A DNA stretch of 64,000 nt from positions 4,774,001-4,838,000 of the forward strand of contig NC_084721.1 in assembly GCF_033807575.1 (NCBI RefSeq), read 5' to 3'. Every line of letters begins with the position of its first letter. Position 1 is the stretch's first letter. Below, piece by piece: positions 1 to 9,796 of this stretch. The notes under the pieces are model-generated. The model was not told the DNA's origin. It ran no database searches and was given only the letters and a program-made list of their open reading frames with translations. The position numbers and the translations under genes are program-made. Origin of the DNA: Cydia pomonella. Taxonomy: Eukaryota; Arthropoda; Insecta; Lepidoptera; Tortricidae.

Positions 1-173
1 CCGAACGCTCCGTTGGACGCTCGCCACTCAGGCCGTACTTACCAAAAGTGCACACTACGCTGCCGCTCGCCGTCATTTGATTTCACTAATGTATGGCGGT
101 AGGCGTCAGAGTCAGGCGCCGTGCACGTTTGGAACTTGTGTTTCGTGTCTAAGGCGTTAAGATCATGTTATAT

Positions 174-470
174 AATTCAGCCTATATACGTCTCACTGCT
201 GGGCACAGGCCTCCTCTCATGAGCGAGAGGGCTCGGGCTATAGTCCCCACGCTAGCCCAATGCGGATTGGGGACTTCACATACACTTTGAATTTCTTCGC
301 AGATGTATGCAGGTTTCCTCACGATGTTTTCCTTCACCGAAAAGCTAGTGGTCAATATCAAATGACATTTCGTAGATAAGTTCCGAAAAACTCATTGGTA
401 CGAGCCAGGATTTGAACCCACGACCTCCGGATTGAAAGTCGGACGTCATATCCACTCGGCTACCACCGCT
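174..470 (-). repeat. SINE A copy, tRNA-headed, minus strand
   Basis: On the minus strand a tRNA-like head (470 down to about 400) has an A-box-like GCCGAGTGGATA and a B-box-like GGTTCAAATCC. An anticodon-loop-like CTTTCAA lies between them. A body and a 3' part reading toward a TATATAGGCTGAATTA terminus follow. The same order is seen at 3809-4113 (plus) and 20529-20790 (minus). Such heads drive RNA polymerase III transcription, and copies are moved in trans by a LINE. The copy is nearly full length with scattered substitutions. It is not a tRNA gene: the acceptor stem does not close and the body runs on. Confidence 0.85.
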
Positions 471-474
471 TCAT

Positions 475-921
475 GACAAGGTCATGTTACCCTATTTTAT
501 TAACTCAACGGTGTTCTCGCAAGCTATGGTATTAGCGCTCCCCCACAGGCCCCACGGGGCCCATGGCTTGCCGACGTCTTGTGATTAGTCTCCTAATGCA
601 CGCTGCTCCCATGACAACATTATTATAATATCGTGTTAACGCGAGAGCGGTGTAATGCTTCCCAAAGCACATAATTAATAACTGGTACTATCGTATATGT
701 ATGTTTCACTGTCTAGTAAAATCCACGATCTTGATTGATCACAAGAAAGATTGAAAGATCACATACCATGCCGTTTCTCCTATCGCATGACACGCTCCTT
801 TTTGGGTCGCTGGTGCCACTAAATTTGTGCATCGTAAATAATGGTACCGTAAGTACCTAAAGACATCCCAAAATTCGTTCCGTCAGAATTAAGACACAAG
901 CGGAGGACCCGCGCTAAATCG
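475..921. other. No recognisable feature
   Basis: AT-rich sequence between a SINE and an inverted-repeat element. No sustained reading frame and no internal repeat that I can match elsewhere in the window. Confidence 0.5.
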
Positions 922-1232
922 CCTTTTCATACAAACGTAGTCCTCATTTTCCTCTCTGGATGTTAACATTATTGAAAATATTTTGACACAATTCGTTGTA
1001 TTGTATATTGACCACAGCCTCTACGTGATGTTTTTCGTCTTTTAAATTATTATAAAAGTTAAAAAAATTAAAATTTGTATGAAAACTGTTTTTCGCTCCT
1101 AATTTTTAGCATAGCCATTGTTAATAGGTATACTTCAAATTATGTTAAAACATTTTCCGTAATGTATATCAAAAAAATAAATGTCAATATCCAGAGAGGA
1201 AAATGGGGACTACGTTTGTATGGAGAAGCAGC
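922..1232. mobile_element. Inverted-repeat element, type P
   Basis: The left arm (about 921-962, with CATACAAACGTAGTCC and TTTTCCTCTCTGGAT) is the reverse complement of the right arm (about 1190-1232, with ATCCAGAGAGGAAAAT and GGACTACGTTTGTATGG). Arms of roughly 40 bp flank about 220 bp of AT-rich sequence without coding potential. Sequence like the right arm recurs at 24590-24650 and 36070-36130. It looks like a non-autonomous inverted-repeat (MITE-like) element. No clear target duplication was found. Confidence 0.6.
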
Positions 1233-1274
1233 CGTCCCCTTTCCTCTTAATGTATGTAAAGTTTTTAACTCTGA

Positions 1275-1430
1275 GGGCGCCCGCTAGCTGGTGCGGGTGC
1301 ACGCAGCTCGCGCACGCACGCGGGTGCCATTGTAGGTAAAATCCGTCGCACGCGTCCGCGCCAGTTAGCGTTGCTCATACTATATTTCGTTAACCCGCTC
1401 ACCCGCTCCGTGCAACCGCGCCAGCTAGCT
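1275..1430. mobile_element. GC-rich MITE copy, right end lost
   Basis: Aligns through most of its length with the intact element at 3208-3350. It begins GGGCGCCCGCTAGCT and includes GCACGCACGCGGGTGC and CCGTGCAACCGCGCCAGCTAG. The outer part of the right inverted repeat (expected CGAACGCCC) is missing, so this is a decayed copy. It is much more GC-rich than its surroundings. Confidence 0.6.
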
Positions 1431-1763
1431 AAATAAAGCGAGGCTCCATCATTTAAGCACAACCCTAAGGACTTTTAGCTTATGGAACTCCAACTAAAAC
1501 TCAAATTCAATCACAGATAAAGTCTTGTGGATAAAAACATTGTGCGACTGTGCTCCTTTATTCATTCCACATTACGAGTTCTTTATAATCCGCAACAAAC
1601 GTTCGGTCCGCCGGGAAATCTGCAGCGTGCATGTCAAAAACAGTTTTCAATTTGCAAAATAATGCAAATAGCTTTATAGGGTGATAGTATGAGCGTTTTT
1701 AAATCTATCTCGATATTGTTTTTATTAGAGTGGTTTTCACAAGTCTATCGAATCGTTTTTTTT
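1431..1763. other. No recognisable feature
   Basis: Unremarkable AT-rich spacer between a MITE and a LINE tail. Nothing supported. Confidence 0.5.
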
Positions 1764-2000
1764 AAGGCAAACGAGTAGACGAATTGCCTGATGCTATGCG
1801 ATTACCGTCGCCCATGGACACCTGCAATGACTGCAATACCAAAGAGGTTGCGATTGCGTTACCGGAATTTAAGAAACGCTCTTTTCTTAAAGGTTGTATC
1901 GGTCCGGAAATACCACGGGCGACAGTTCATTCCATAGTTTAGATGTGCGAGGCAGAAAGTTTCTGGAGTACCGCGCAGTTGAGGACTGCCAACCATCTAA
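1764..2000 (-). pseudogene. LINE reverse-transcriptase C-terminal remnant
   Basis: The minus strand encodes a broken version of the C-terminal tail typical of jockey/CR1-like LINE ORF2 proteins. It contains LPRTSKLWNELSP, then PDRYNL, then stops and shifts, then a stretch resembling IAGVHGRR. The same block is better preserved at 23391-23712 (minus). Only the last 70 or so codons and some 3' UTR are present, as expected from 5'-truncated target-primed insertion. Several frame breaks make it non-functional. The plus-strand reading frame over 1943-2125 is an antisense shadow. Confidence 0.7.
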
Positions 2001-2466
2001 GGGCCGAAGATATAATTTTTGTCGCGAAGAGTGGTGAAAAGCAGGTATTCGTAGTATTAAAGTATGACAGTTTTATTAAAACCATTATACGCTTTGCTGT
2101 TGGATCTAAAGGCATATTTACATGATGCGAGTGTTTTTACGGTTTAGGGTTTGAAATTGTATGCTATTAGCGTAGGAGATAAGTGCCAGGTTGTTAAATA
2201 ACACTGTCTACAGAATTAAAAACATCGTCTACGATTAGGTAACTCATAATAGGACATAAGGATGAATACAAGGTCGAATGATGAGATTTACAATTGTAGC
2301 AATCAATTTCAAAGAAAGTCATTTATTCATCAAAGCTCAAAAGGTTATTAGTTATTACACGTAATTTAACGACAAACGTCTGTTTGAGGCGAGGAAATTT
2401 AATGGCGTTATTCATAAACGTAGTTTAGCTATTAATCGTTTGTCTTTATCTGTTATTTTGACATGT
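2001..2466. other. No recognisable feature
   Basis: AT-rich spacer with no supported gene or repeat. Confidence 0.5.
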
Positions 2467-2794
2467 CTTCTTCTTCTTCCTCGCGTTGTCCCGGCATTTT
2501 GCCACGGCTCATGGGAGCCTGGGGTCCGCTTGACAACTAACCCCAAGATTTGGCGTAGGCACTAATTTTTACGAAAGCGACTGCCATCTGACCTTCCAAC
2601 CCAGAAGGTAAACTAGGCCTTGTTAGGATTAGTCCGGTTTCCTCACGATGTTTTCCTTCACCGAAAAGCAACAGGTAAATATCAAATGATATTTCGTACT
2701 TAAGTTCCGAAAAACTCATTGGTACCAGCCGGGGTTTGAACCCGCGACCTCCGTATTGCAAGTCGCACGCTCTTACCGCTAGGCCACCAGCGCT
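2467..2794 (-). repeat. SINE B copy, minus strand, GAA tail
   Basis: The tRNA-like head on the minus strand (2794 down to about 2723) has GGCCTAGCGGTAAGAGCG as A box and GGTTCAAACCCC as B box. The loop-like CTTGCAA differs from the CTTTCAA of SINE A. The central body is shared with SINE A, while the 3' third is specific to SINE B and ends in a GAAGAAGAAGAAG tail at 2467-2480. The tail at the 3' end of the minus-strand copy supports retroposition. It is essentially full length. Confidence 0.85.
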
Positions 2795-2970
2795 ATTTTG
2801 ACATGTATATGTAAAAAAGAAATAGAACGTAAATGAACTAAGTGAGGCCTGTAAAGTTTTATGAACAAGAGACTCATCGTGTAAATGATCTTCAATGTGC
2901 GGTTTTTTTTATCAGAATTTATTAGACACCATAATACAACGCCTATGTCGTGTTGTGCTGAGTAAGTATG

Positions 2971-3088
2971 GTTGCCGCTCCGTAACGAACGAAACGCAAC
3001 TGTTACTGTCGCACTAATATGGAAAAATGATAGAAAGGTGACTACGCTACGCCACGGAACGTTAACGATTGGCATGTTGGCTCCGCAG
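2971..3088. mobile_element. Palindromic MITE K, left end truncated
   Basis: Homologous to 42109-42247. Shared segments include AACGAACGAAACGCAAC, GTCGCACTAATATGGAA and CGTTAACGATTG. The right terminus (CGTTAACGATTGGCATGTTGGC) is the inverted counterpart of the left terminus of the fuller copy, but the left terminus here is mostly gone. There is no coding potential. Confidence 0.6.
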
Positions 3089-3207
3089 GCAGAGCTCCCA
3101 ATAAAATGTGTCAGTGTCAGTGGTATTTTATTAGTTTCTGAAGCAACAATAATTTGTCAACCCCACTTTAGCCGTGGATAGCGTGAATCGTGGAAAGCAT
3201 TTCCTAA

Positions 3208-3350
3208 GGGCGTCCGCTAGCTCACGCGGGTGCACGGAGCGGGCGCACGCACGCGGGTGCTATTACAGGTGAGTAAAATGCGTCCGCGCCAGGAAGCTCT
3301 GCTCATATTATTTTCCCGTTCCGTGCAACCGCGTCAACTAGCGAACGCCC
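3208..3350. mobile_element. GC-rich 143-bp MITE with TAA flanks
   Basis: Terminal inverted repeats of about 36 bp: the left end starts GGGCGTCCGCTAGCTCACGC, and the reverse complement of the right end starts GGGCGTTCGCTAGTTGACGC, with only a few mismatches. Both ends are flanked by TAA (3205-3207 and 3351-3353), a 3-bp duplication of the kind made by PIF/Harbinger-type transposases. It has no coding capacity. A decayed sister copy lies at 1275-1430. Confidence 0.72.
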
Positions 3351-3353
3351 TAA

Positions 3354-3808
3354 AATAATTCTATCTCTGCATCCCCGTTATAACGAATGCTCCTGTATAT
3401 CGCGCATGTCGGCAATAATCCGTGAGTTTGATGAGCCCTGTTTACGAGCTACAGAGCGTATCGCTTAAGAGCAGAATAAAACGCCGACGATGCTCAATTT
3501 ATACGAGTTAATATATTTTTATGGGTTAAGGAACGCTGCGTCGCTCAAGGAGCCTCTATTCACGAGTGCGCTTATGTTTAGGACTGCCGCACAGACCTGT
3601 TGTGGTAAGATAACGTAAAATAAGTAATATAGTGTAATTATTAAGCCTATAGATGTAGATACGAATTTTATTATAATATAAATATAAGAGAGTAGAGACT
3701 GCACGATCCCACAATCAAACCGTGTAAACTGTTTTGTGGGACTCCGTATCTGTTTAAGATTTATCTGTTTATGTTAATAATAATAAAATAAAATAATAGA
3801 TAGGATAT
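3354..3808. other. No recognisable feature
   Basis: AT-rich spacer. The short minus-strand reading frame at 3519-3704 has no recognisable content. Confidence 0.5.
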
Positions 3809-4113
3809 GTGGTGGTGGCCGAGTGTATATGACGTCCGACTTTCAATCCGGAGCGCGGGAACAAAACCTGACTCGTACCAATGAGTTTTTCGGAACTTAT
3901 GTACGAAATATCATTTGATATTTACCACTAGCTTTTCGGTGAAGGAAAACATCGTGAGGAAACCTGTATACATCTGAGAAGAAATTCAAAGGTGTATGTG
4001 AAGTCCCCAATCCGCATTGGGCTAGCGTGGGGACTATAGCCCAAGCCCTATCGCGCGTGCGAGGAGGCCTGTGCCCAGCAGTGAGACGTATATAGGCTGA
4101 ATTATTATTATTA
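3809..4113 (+). repeat. SINE A copy, plus strand, ATT tail
   Basis: Head GGTGGTGGCCGAGTG with CTTTCAATCCGG; the B-box region is mutated (GGGAACAAAACC). The shared body is followed by the SINE A-specific 3' part and ends TATATAGGCTGAATTATTATTATT. The ATT-repeat tail runs into an A-rich and (TA)n tract. It is nearly full length and co-linear with 174-470 in reverse orientation. Confidence 0.85.
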
Positions 4114-4115
4114 TA

Positions 4116-4123
<8 letters not shown>

Positions 4124-4167
<44 letters not shown>
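4124..4167. repeat. (TA)n microsatellite
   Basis: About 21 uninterrupted TA units directly after the A-rich tail of the SINE. It probably arose by slippage from the SINE tail. Confidence 0.9.
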
Positions 4168-4169
<2 letters not shown>

Positions 4170-4493
4170 AGGCTGCCAAATGGTAAGTAGAAATAGTAGA
4201 TTACGAACGCTTGGAAATCGAACTCATAAACGGTCTTCGTGAATAAAGCAGTGGCTCGTAATTGCGAGATTTGAACCTATACATACACTTAAGCCTCGTT
4301 TCGAGGGTTCAAGAATTTAGATGCGATGTTCGTTACATTGCGGTATTTGGTCGATCGACTGAATTCATTATACTCTGTAGTTAGCAAGTATCGAATATTG
4401 CATGCAAGTCCGTCTAAACGGGGCTTTACAATTTCACGCATTTCATAAGTTTGAGCACGTGCACGAGCTTTATCTAAGTTTAGAGATGCATCT
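4168..4493. other. No recognisable feature
   Basis: Spacer between the microsatellite and an inverted-repeat element. Nothing supported. Confidence 0.5.
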
Positions 4494-4660
4494 ATGAGAG
4501 ACCCCACAATAGCGTGATTTGAGCGTCGGCGTCTAGCTAGTCAGCGCTATGGAAGACGGCGTCGCTGCGTATTTGCGCCAACGTTTTCGAGCAGCAGCCA
4601 TAGAATTGGCTAGACGCCGACGGTCGGCAGACGAGTGTGGGGTGGCCCAATGGCTCTCAT
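4494..4660. mobile_element. MITE I, GCGTCGGCGTCTAG termini
   Basis: Inverted termini. The left side reads GAGACCCCACA then GAGCGTCGGCGTCTAGC. The reverse complement of the right side reads GAGCCATTGGGCCACCCCAC then CGTCGGCGTCTAGCC. The interior carries CAGCGCTATGG and GACGGCGTCGCTGCG. A second copy at 29827-29978 shares both termini and the interior. It is non-coding and much richer in CG dinucleotides than its flanks. Confidence 0.6.
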
Positions 4661-4876
4661 AGGCAGAAGCCTACGAAGCCCGTAGATCTCACTGCACCCA
4701 CCTTGAAGTTCTTCTGTTTTGCCTTATGGTTGACTGGTAGAGAATGCCTATTGGCATTAAGTCCACCTGTTGTACTCTTTTTTTATGTGAAATAAAGTTT
4801 AAAATAATAATAACAATAAAACGTCCGCTTGCAACAAGATCATATGAATAACAAAAACACTTGATCAATTGAAGTA

Positions 4877-5013
4877 CAGTCAGCTTCAAATATATAGTGA
4901 CGGCTAAGGTGACCAAATATATCGTAACACACCTTTGTTACCATAGAAATAACAAGGATGTGTCCCGATATTTTCGGCCACTTTGGCCGTCACAATCTAT
5001 TTGATGCTGACTG
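4877..5013. mobile_element. Mariner-like MITE, CAGTCAGC ends
   Basis: Ends CAGTCAGCTTCAAATA and, inverted, CAGTCAGCATCAAATA, followed by TAGTGACGGC or TTGTGACGGC. Each end abuts TA (4875-4876 and 5014-5015), the target used by Tc1/mariner transposases. The 137-bp interior is non-coding and partly palindromic. A lone end of the same type lies at 44658-44683. Confidence 0.7.
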
Positions 5014-5016
5014 TAC

Positions 5017-5690
5017 TATAGTTTTATAGATAAGTTTTTGTATGTAATGCTTGTTAGGTTTTGTTAGTTTTATTTATATGTAAAGAGTGTTTTTACATTT
5101 AAATTCTACACCCAATCAAATCGAGTTACTTTGCATAGTTCTTCAATTCATACCCGTTTTCACTGATCTTTATTGTAACATATGGGTAACACATAGGTAT
5201 AGATACATATAGGTTTTCACGGGCTTGGTTTCCGCAAATCGACGTCACTGTATTGCGTGATAGGTTGTCGGCACTATTCTTGCCAACCCAGCTGGACCAG
5301 GAAGCCTAGCAAAATAAGTAACAGATAAATCCATCTTGAAGTAAAACTTAGCCAGATACATTTGTAATTTTCTAAGAATCTAGGGATGTTTATATTTTAT
5401 ATTGTAGATTTTCTTCATATCGTTAGAGTCCTGGAAGAGAACTGATTCACATAAGCAAGTAATACGTAAAATATAATCTACTCGCTTTTTCCATAAATAA
5501 AACTTAGTATTGCTAGTAACCATTAAAGCTGATTCTTAGAACTCATTTAAATATGAATATAAAATGTATTTACATGTATCCAAATAACATTGCTCTTAAT
5601 ATCCTAAGGATTATTTATATAAATCATGAACACGCCAATATTTAACGCCCAATACAACATCAAATTCTTGTTCCGTCAGCAAACCTTTGT
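5017..5690. other. No recognisable feature
   Basis: AT-rich spacer of about 670 bp without a reading frame or a repeat that I can match. Confidence 0.5.
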
Positions 5691-5940
5691 CGACCGGTCT
5701 GGCCTAGTGGGTAGTGACCCTGCCTATGAAGCTGATGGTCCCGGGTTCAAATCCTGGTAAGAGCATATATTTGTGTAATGAACACGGATATCTGAGTCAT
5801 GGGTGTTTCTATGTATTTAAGTATTTATAATTATAATATATTATATACCTATATCGTTGTCTAGGTACCTACAACACAAGCCTTACTGAGCTTACTGTGG
5901 GACTTAGTCAATTTGTGTAATAATGTCCTGTAATATTTAT
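5691..5940 (+). repeat. SINE C copy, plus strand
   Basis: Starts CGACCGGTCTGGCCTAGTGG (A box TGGCCTAGTGG), with B box GGTTCAAATCCTGG at about 5745. The family body follows (GAGTCATGGGTGTTTCTATG, then ACACAAGCC, then GGGACTTAGTCAATTTGTG) and it ends TAATATTTAT. The same order is seen in eight other places. It is non-coding and probably RNA polymerase III transcribed. Confidence 0.85.
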
Positions 5941-5955
5941 TAGAATATTTATAAC

Positions 5956-5987
5956 CTATAGTATAGTATAGTATAGTATAGTATAGT
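5956..5987. repeat. (TATAG)n microsatellite
   Basis: About six tandem copies of a TATAG pentamer immediately after the SINE C tail. Confidence 0.85.
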
Positions 5988-6081
5988 TCGTGTCATCCAC
6001 GATGACTCGCAGATTTGTCAAATCTAACCATTAATAACATGGCTATACGAGTCGAGCCTCGCGTCATCGTGAATGACACGA
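5988..6081. mobile_element. Short hairpin element, type N
   Basis: The left arm TCGTGTCATCCACGATGAC and the right arm GTCATCGTGAATGACACGA are inverted copies with one mismatch, separated by about 55 bp. The left-arm motif CATTCACGATGACGCG plus CAGATTTGTCAT recurs at 12209-12237, so the hairpin is dispersed. It is either a very short MITE or the end of a larger element. Confidence 0.5.
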
Positions 6082-6806
6082 TCTATAGGTACAGACCATC
6101 AAGCTTGATTCATGTTCGCAAAACTAAGACCGATGTACAAGAAAATATTTGCATCTTCCCTGTAATGGAAGGCAAACAAACCTCAATTTGCATTTACAAA
6201 TAGGTGTTCCATTTAAAAGAGACGAAAGGGAAATATCGAAATGATGGATGTGGCCGTCATCGGCGCTTCGATTACGTCTCGAAACGCGATATATCTACAG
6301 CCGGAATGCATTAACATTCGGGCTGAGTCACCCTGACACTCCGCCTAGATTAAATATTGAGAAGAGAGGTCAACCCTTTCTAAAAAACATTTTCTCAAAA
6401 TGAAAGGTTTTTACAGATGGCGTTAGCTCTAGGTTTTACCTGTCTCTAGTTTTGTTCTATGCCTTAAATGGCTAGAATCCAGGCTATAAAATTCCAAAAA
6501 AAGAATAATTTGATTTTATTCGTAGGATTGTCATATACACCCAGGCTACTTCGATACTTTGACTAGCCCCATTGAAAATAGACAAAAAACTGAGATTGAA
6601 AAATTGTTCTAAGCTAAACAAAAGAAAAAAAAGTTCCAAAGATCTGTTGAGACCAATGACGGTTATGTAGGTCCTTACCAATTCAATTTTGTATTTTATA
6701 CATCAAAAAAAGGAACCGACCATCATCAAAGCTCTTAAATTTGACTTTGAAATATGTATACCCTGGTAAAGTGTGTAACCATCAAAATACATCGTATCCT
6801 TGGGCA
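6082..6806. other. No recognisable feature
   Basis: About 720 bp of spacer. A locally GC-richer, apparently single-copy patch sits near 6235-6350. No gene is supported. Confidence 0.5.
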
Positions 6807-7258
6807 CATTATTATTTTATTTTATTTTATTTATTTATTAAAATACAATGGTCTCTCTAAAAACTCAAAAATAGTCGTAGCCCCATAAAACTTAACAATG
6901 AGTTTGACTGCGGGGTTGTCAGTCTCTAGTTATGTAACTAAAAATAACTTTTATAGTAGGTAATTAATGACTACAATGTATGAAAACGTTTTTTTAACAT
7001 AGATTTAAATTTAGTCTTATTCTTTTCACGTCTTATGGCTTCAGGCAAACTATTAAGTAAGTATGGAATTCTTTTCCTAAGGGTTTTATCCCCTTAATAG
7101 TTATTAATTCTAGGAACGGATAGTTTACCTAAAGTCACCTTTGTAATGTAAGGATGATTAACTGGTGTTAAGGAATCCGCTGAGAGTTAAGCTCCAGGCT
7201 CCAAGCTCTTCTCATCTCATAGTTCTCTATCGCCTGTATAACGAACTTTGTTAAAAAT
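6807..7258 (-). pseudogene. LINE reverse-transcriptase 3' end, 5'-truncated
   Basis: The minus strand encodes the C-terminus of a non-LTR retrotransposon ORF2. An N-terminal piece reads FVIQAIENYEMRRAW. After a frameshift comes VNHPYITKVTLGKLSVPR, a stop at 7094-7096, then RIPYLLNSLPEAIRREK and FKSMLKKRFHTL, ending at a stop at 6971-6973. The LLNSLP..IR...FK..LKK pattern is typical of the tail following the RT thumb. A 3' UTR of about 130 bp and a TAAAA-repeat tail (6810-6840) follow. One shift and one stop make it dead. Confidence 0.75.
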
Positions 7259-7680
7259 AAATGGTTGACACAATAACTACGGTTTCAAAACCTAGAAATG
7301 CTATTCCCGCACAATTAAATATGAAAAAAAAAGATTAAAAGTACCTACATGCCAGAATGCATTTAATGATATGAGGGTAAGTAAGTATATTAGTGAGCAG
7401 ATAGGACAAGGTTTTTTATAAGACATGATACAGGACTAGCTATAATAATATCTAATCAAATAACCTATCGGATTAGGCTAGGTAAATAATCTAGATCTGA
7501 GTGACGCGTCTGTGCCAATTTGAACTGAGTTTTCACCAATACAGCGCCGAAGATTGCCCGTGAACAGCCTATTGACTATACTTTAATACAAACAACTACG
7601 ACATTGATTGATTGACGAATTACTTTTATGCTAATGCGTTTTAAAATACTTTAAAGATATGATCATGATAAAGTTTACAT
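7259..7680. other. No recognisable feature
   Basis: AT-rich spacer between a LINE tail and a SINE. Confidence 0.5.
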
Positions 7681-7905
7681 ATAAATAAATAAATATTGCA
7701 CGTTCTTACAAAAATTGACTAAGCCCCACAAAAAGTTCAAAAAGGCTTTTGTTGTGGGTACTCAGAGTCAAATAAATTAAATACATAGATACACCTATGA
7801 GTCGGGAACAAATATCCTCATATGAACATCACACAAATAAATGCCCTTACTGGGATTCTAACCCAGGACCATCGGCTTCCGAGGCAGGCAGACAGGTAGT
7901 CATAC
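7681..7905 (-). repeat. SINE C copy, minus strand, diverged
   Basis: Reverse-complement order of SINE C: an AATAAATAAATATT tail, ATTGACTAAGCCCCACA, then ATGCCCTTACTGGGATTCTAACCCAGGACCATCGGCTTC at the head. Substitutions in both internal promoter boxes suggest an old copy. The outermost head (CCGGTCTGG) is not preserved. Confidence 0.75.
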
Positions 7906-8105
7906 ACTTATTTACAAATATTTAATCATCAACAATTATAACGCAGAGTTGAGTAATAGGTTCCCCGTTTTCAAAACTGCATGATTACTGTACTTTAGAA
8001 TAATGATATTTTCATCACACTATTTACATCACTCGAAAAAGATCTTATTTCATGCAGGTTTCATGGAGAAAGTAATTTATTGGTCCCGCGGGAGTAATCG
8101 ATTGT

Positions 8106-8350
8106 CGGCCCGATTAGAAGAATGATTCAGACACGTTTAAGATCTTGGAAATATCTCTAAAAGTTCGATAACTAAACGACATGTCAAAATTCACGTTTAT
8201 TTCGATTCCGCTGTGATCCCAATAAGATATTTCTAACGTCAAAGTGACATTGGTTGCCCGAATCGAGCTGCTTCTGTCAATTATACGACATACAAACCGT
8301 ATCTAAACCAGAACTTATCGTTATCGTATTTCATTCTTCGAATCAGGCCG
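8106..8350 (-). mobile_element. 245-bp MITE E, first copy
   Basis: Termini CGGCCCGATTAGAAGAATGA and, inverted, CGGCCTGATTCGAAGAATGA. Flanked by TGT on both sides (8103-8105 and 8351-8353). The whole element is the reverse complement of 11923-12167, which is also exactly 245 bp and flanked by TAT. Shared internal words are ACATGTCAAAATT, TTCGATTCCGCTGTGATCCC and GTCAAAGTGACATTGG. It is a non-autonomous DNA element with 3-bp target duplications. Confidence 0.72.
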
Positions 8351-8384
8351 TGTGAAAAAAAGCTTTGACTCCCGAGGGAGTAAG

Positions 8385-8500
8385 TAAGTAAATATTCTTT
8401 ATTGCACCAACAATTATACATTTTACATACATTTAAAACTACAAATGAATTTACAGCACACAGGAGTAGTTACAGCTTCTTTGTAAATTGTGTCACTAAT
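8385..8500 (-). repeat. LINE 3' UTR fragment
   Basis: AAATATTCTTTATTGCACCAACAATTATAC reads on the minus strand as a GGTGCAATAAAGAATATTT terminus followed by a TTAC-repeat tail. This type of 3' end is common on lepidopteran LINEs. No coding part remains. Confidence 0.5.
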
Positions 8501-8689
8501 TCATATGTTGTTGTTGTTTATGTTAAAAAATATTTAATTTGTTTAATTTAATAGCCATTTAAAATATTTTTACAGAATTTTCAATCGTGGATGAATACCG
8601 GATAGGTCTGGGCCTTCGATGCCTAACCTGTCAAAGAATGACAATATGGCGGACGAACGTTTGACAATTCACCGTATTTAAGAATCATT

Positions 8690-8870
8690 TCGGTTAAAAT
8701 TTAGTTTTTTCTTCGCAAGTGTGACGAAAAACATTGTGTGTAACTCCGGGGGTAAGAGCATTGAAAACTCGAGTCTTTAATGCAGTTCAGCCTGCGGCTG
8801 TCATGCATCTAAAGACCTTGTTTGCAAAATTTCACTTACCTCACTCGTTGCACAACTATAAATAAAACAC
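8690..8870. repeat. Probable dispersed repeat, class unknown
   Basis: The stretch around TGTGTAACTCCGGGGGTAAG, TTGAAAACTCGAGTC and GCCTGCGGCTGTC resembles an anonymous repeat I associate with lepidopteran genomes. A weak echo (TCCTCGCAAGTG, TTGAAAACTCGA) lies at 19100-19130. I saw no termini. Confidence 0.35.
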
Positions 8871-9705
8871 CCAATGTACTTGCACATTTTCTCAAACGTA
8901 TCGACGTTTAAAAGTTTTATCTTCATTCAATATAATAGAATGGGGAAGTTGCATAATAAATTTCGTTTCCTGAAATATGGTGAAGACAATGTCCAACTCG
9001 AGGGTGCAACGTGCCAAACTTCCTGACTAAGAGAACTTCTAGACTAACGGAACTTTTGACTAACGACATTTTCGATAAAAAGGTGAAACGCTTTCTTTCG
9101 ACTCCATTGATTCTCGCGAAATGGAATGCAAATGTTGATGTCGGTGGAAGACAAATATTGCTAGTGTTCGATAATGGAGTCGAGATATTTTCTAACCTGA
9201 AAACATTTTGTCTAAGATTTCATTTGAACATACGTCAGAATGTATAGCAATTTTAGTACTAACAACACTTTTGCTTACTGTATAAGTGAACAAGGTATTA
9301 TTTTAATTGAGCGGAAAAAGCGCCTACGCTACGCGAATCCTAAACTTAGGTAAGTACACTGAGGCAAAAGCTTTTAGATTCTGTCTTCATAAATGGAATT
9401 CTAAAATTAATGGTAGTTTCCGATATAAATGTATACGCTGCACTCTGCAGTATACGCGTATTTCAGCTGAGCCAACAACCTTGTACATTATCAAAGTATT
9501 GTGATTGAAATTTTTTTATTAGTTTATTTACTGACTCGATCCCTCTATTTTTTATTCGTACCCAGATATACCACACTTCCGGTTTATAAAATGATGTTAG
9601 TTCCATTTACAAGTATTACATAACTGTATATCCAAAATTAATATGAAATTCAAGATGAAGTTTCAGTGAATGGTAAATATGGCTTTATAGCGATAAGTCC
9701 GCCTG
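8871..9705. other. No recognisable feature
   Basis: AT-rich spacer. The short open frames at 9011-9247 and 9307-9504 have no family signature and no splice context that I can defend. Confidence 0.5.
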
Positions 9706-9796
9706 TTGTTACCTACTAATTTAAGTCCTGTCTTTGTTTGTAATATGAGCTTTTCTTTAGTAGTGCACAATAAAGAATTTTATTATTATTATTATA
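9706..9796 (+). repeat. LINE 3' terminus with TTA-repeat tail
   Basis: Ends AGTGCACAATAAAGAATTTTATTATTATTATT. An AATAAAGAATTT signal followed by a short tandem tail is the usual 3' end of one lepidopteran LINE group. Upstream, only about 60 bp of UTR is recognisable. Confidence 0.5.

Noticed and set aside
400..470. tRNA-like sequences with A and B boxes (also at 2723-2794, 5691-5760, 40427-40500, 47304-47375, 56730-56799)
   Set aside because: Each is the head of a longer dispersed SINE. Acceptor stems do not close, and the same body follows every copy. Not functional tRNA genes.
4124..4167. (TA)n tract as a possible matrix-attachment or origin signal
   Set aside because: It is explained by expansion of the SINE A tail. 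There is no independent evidence for a function.
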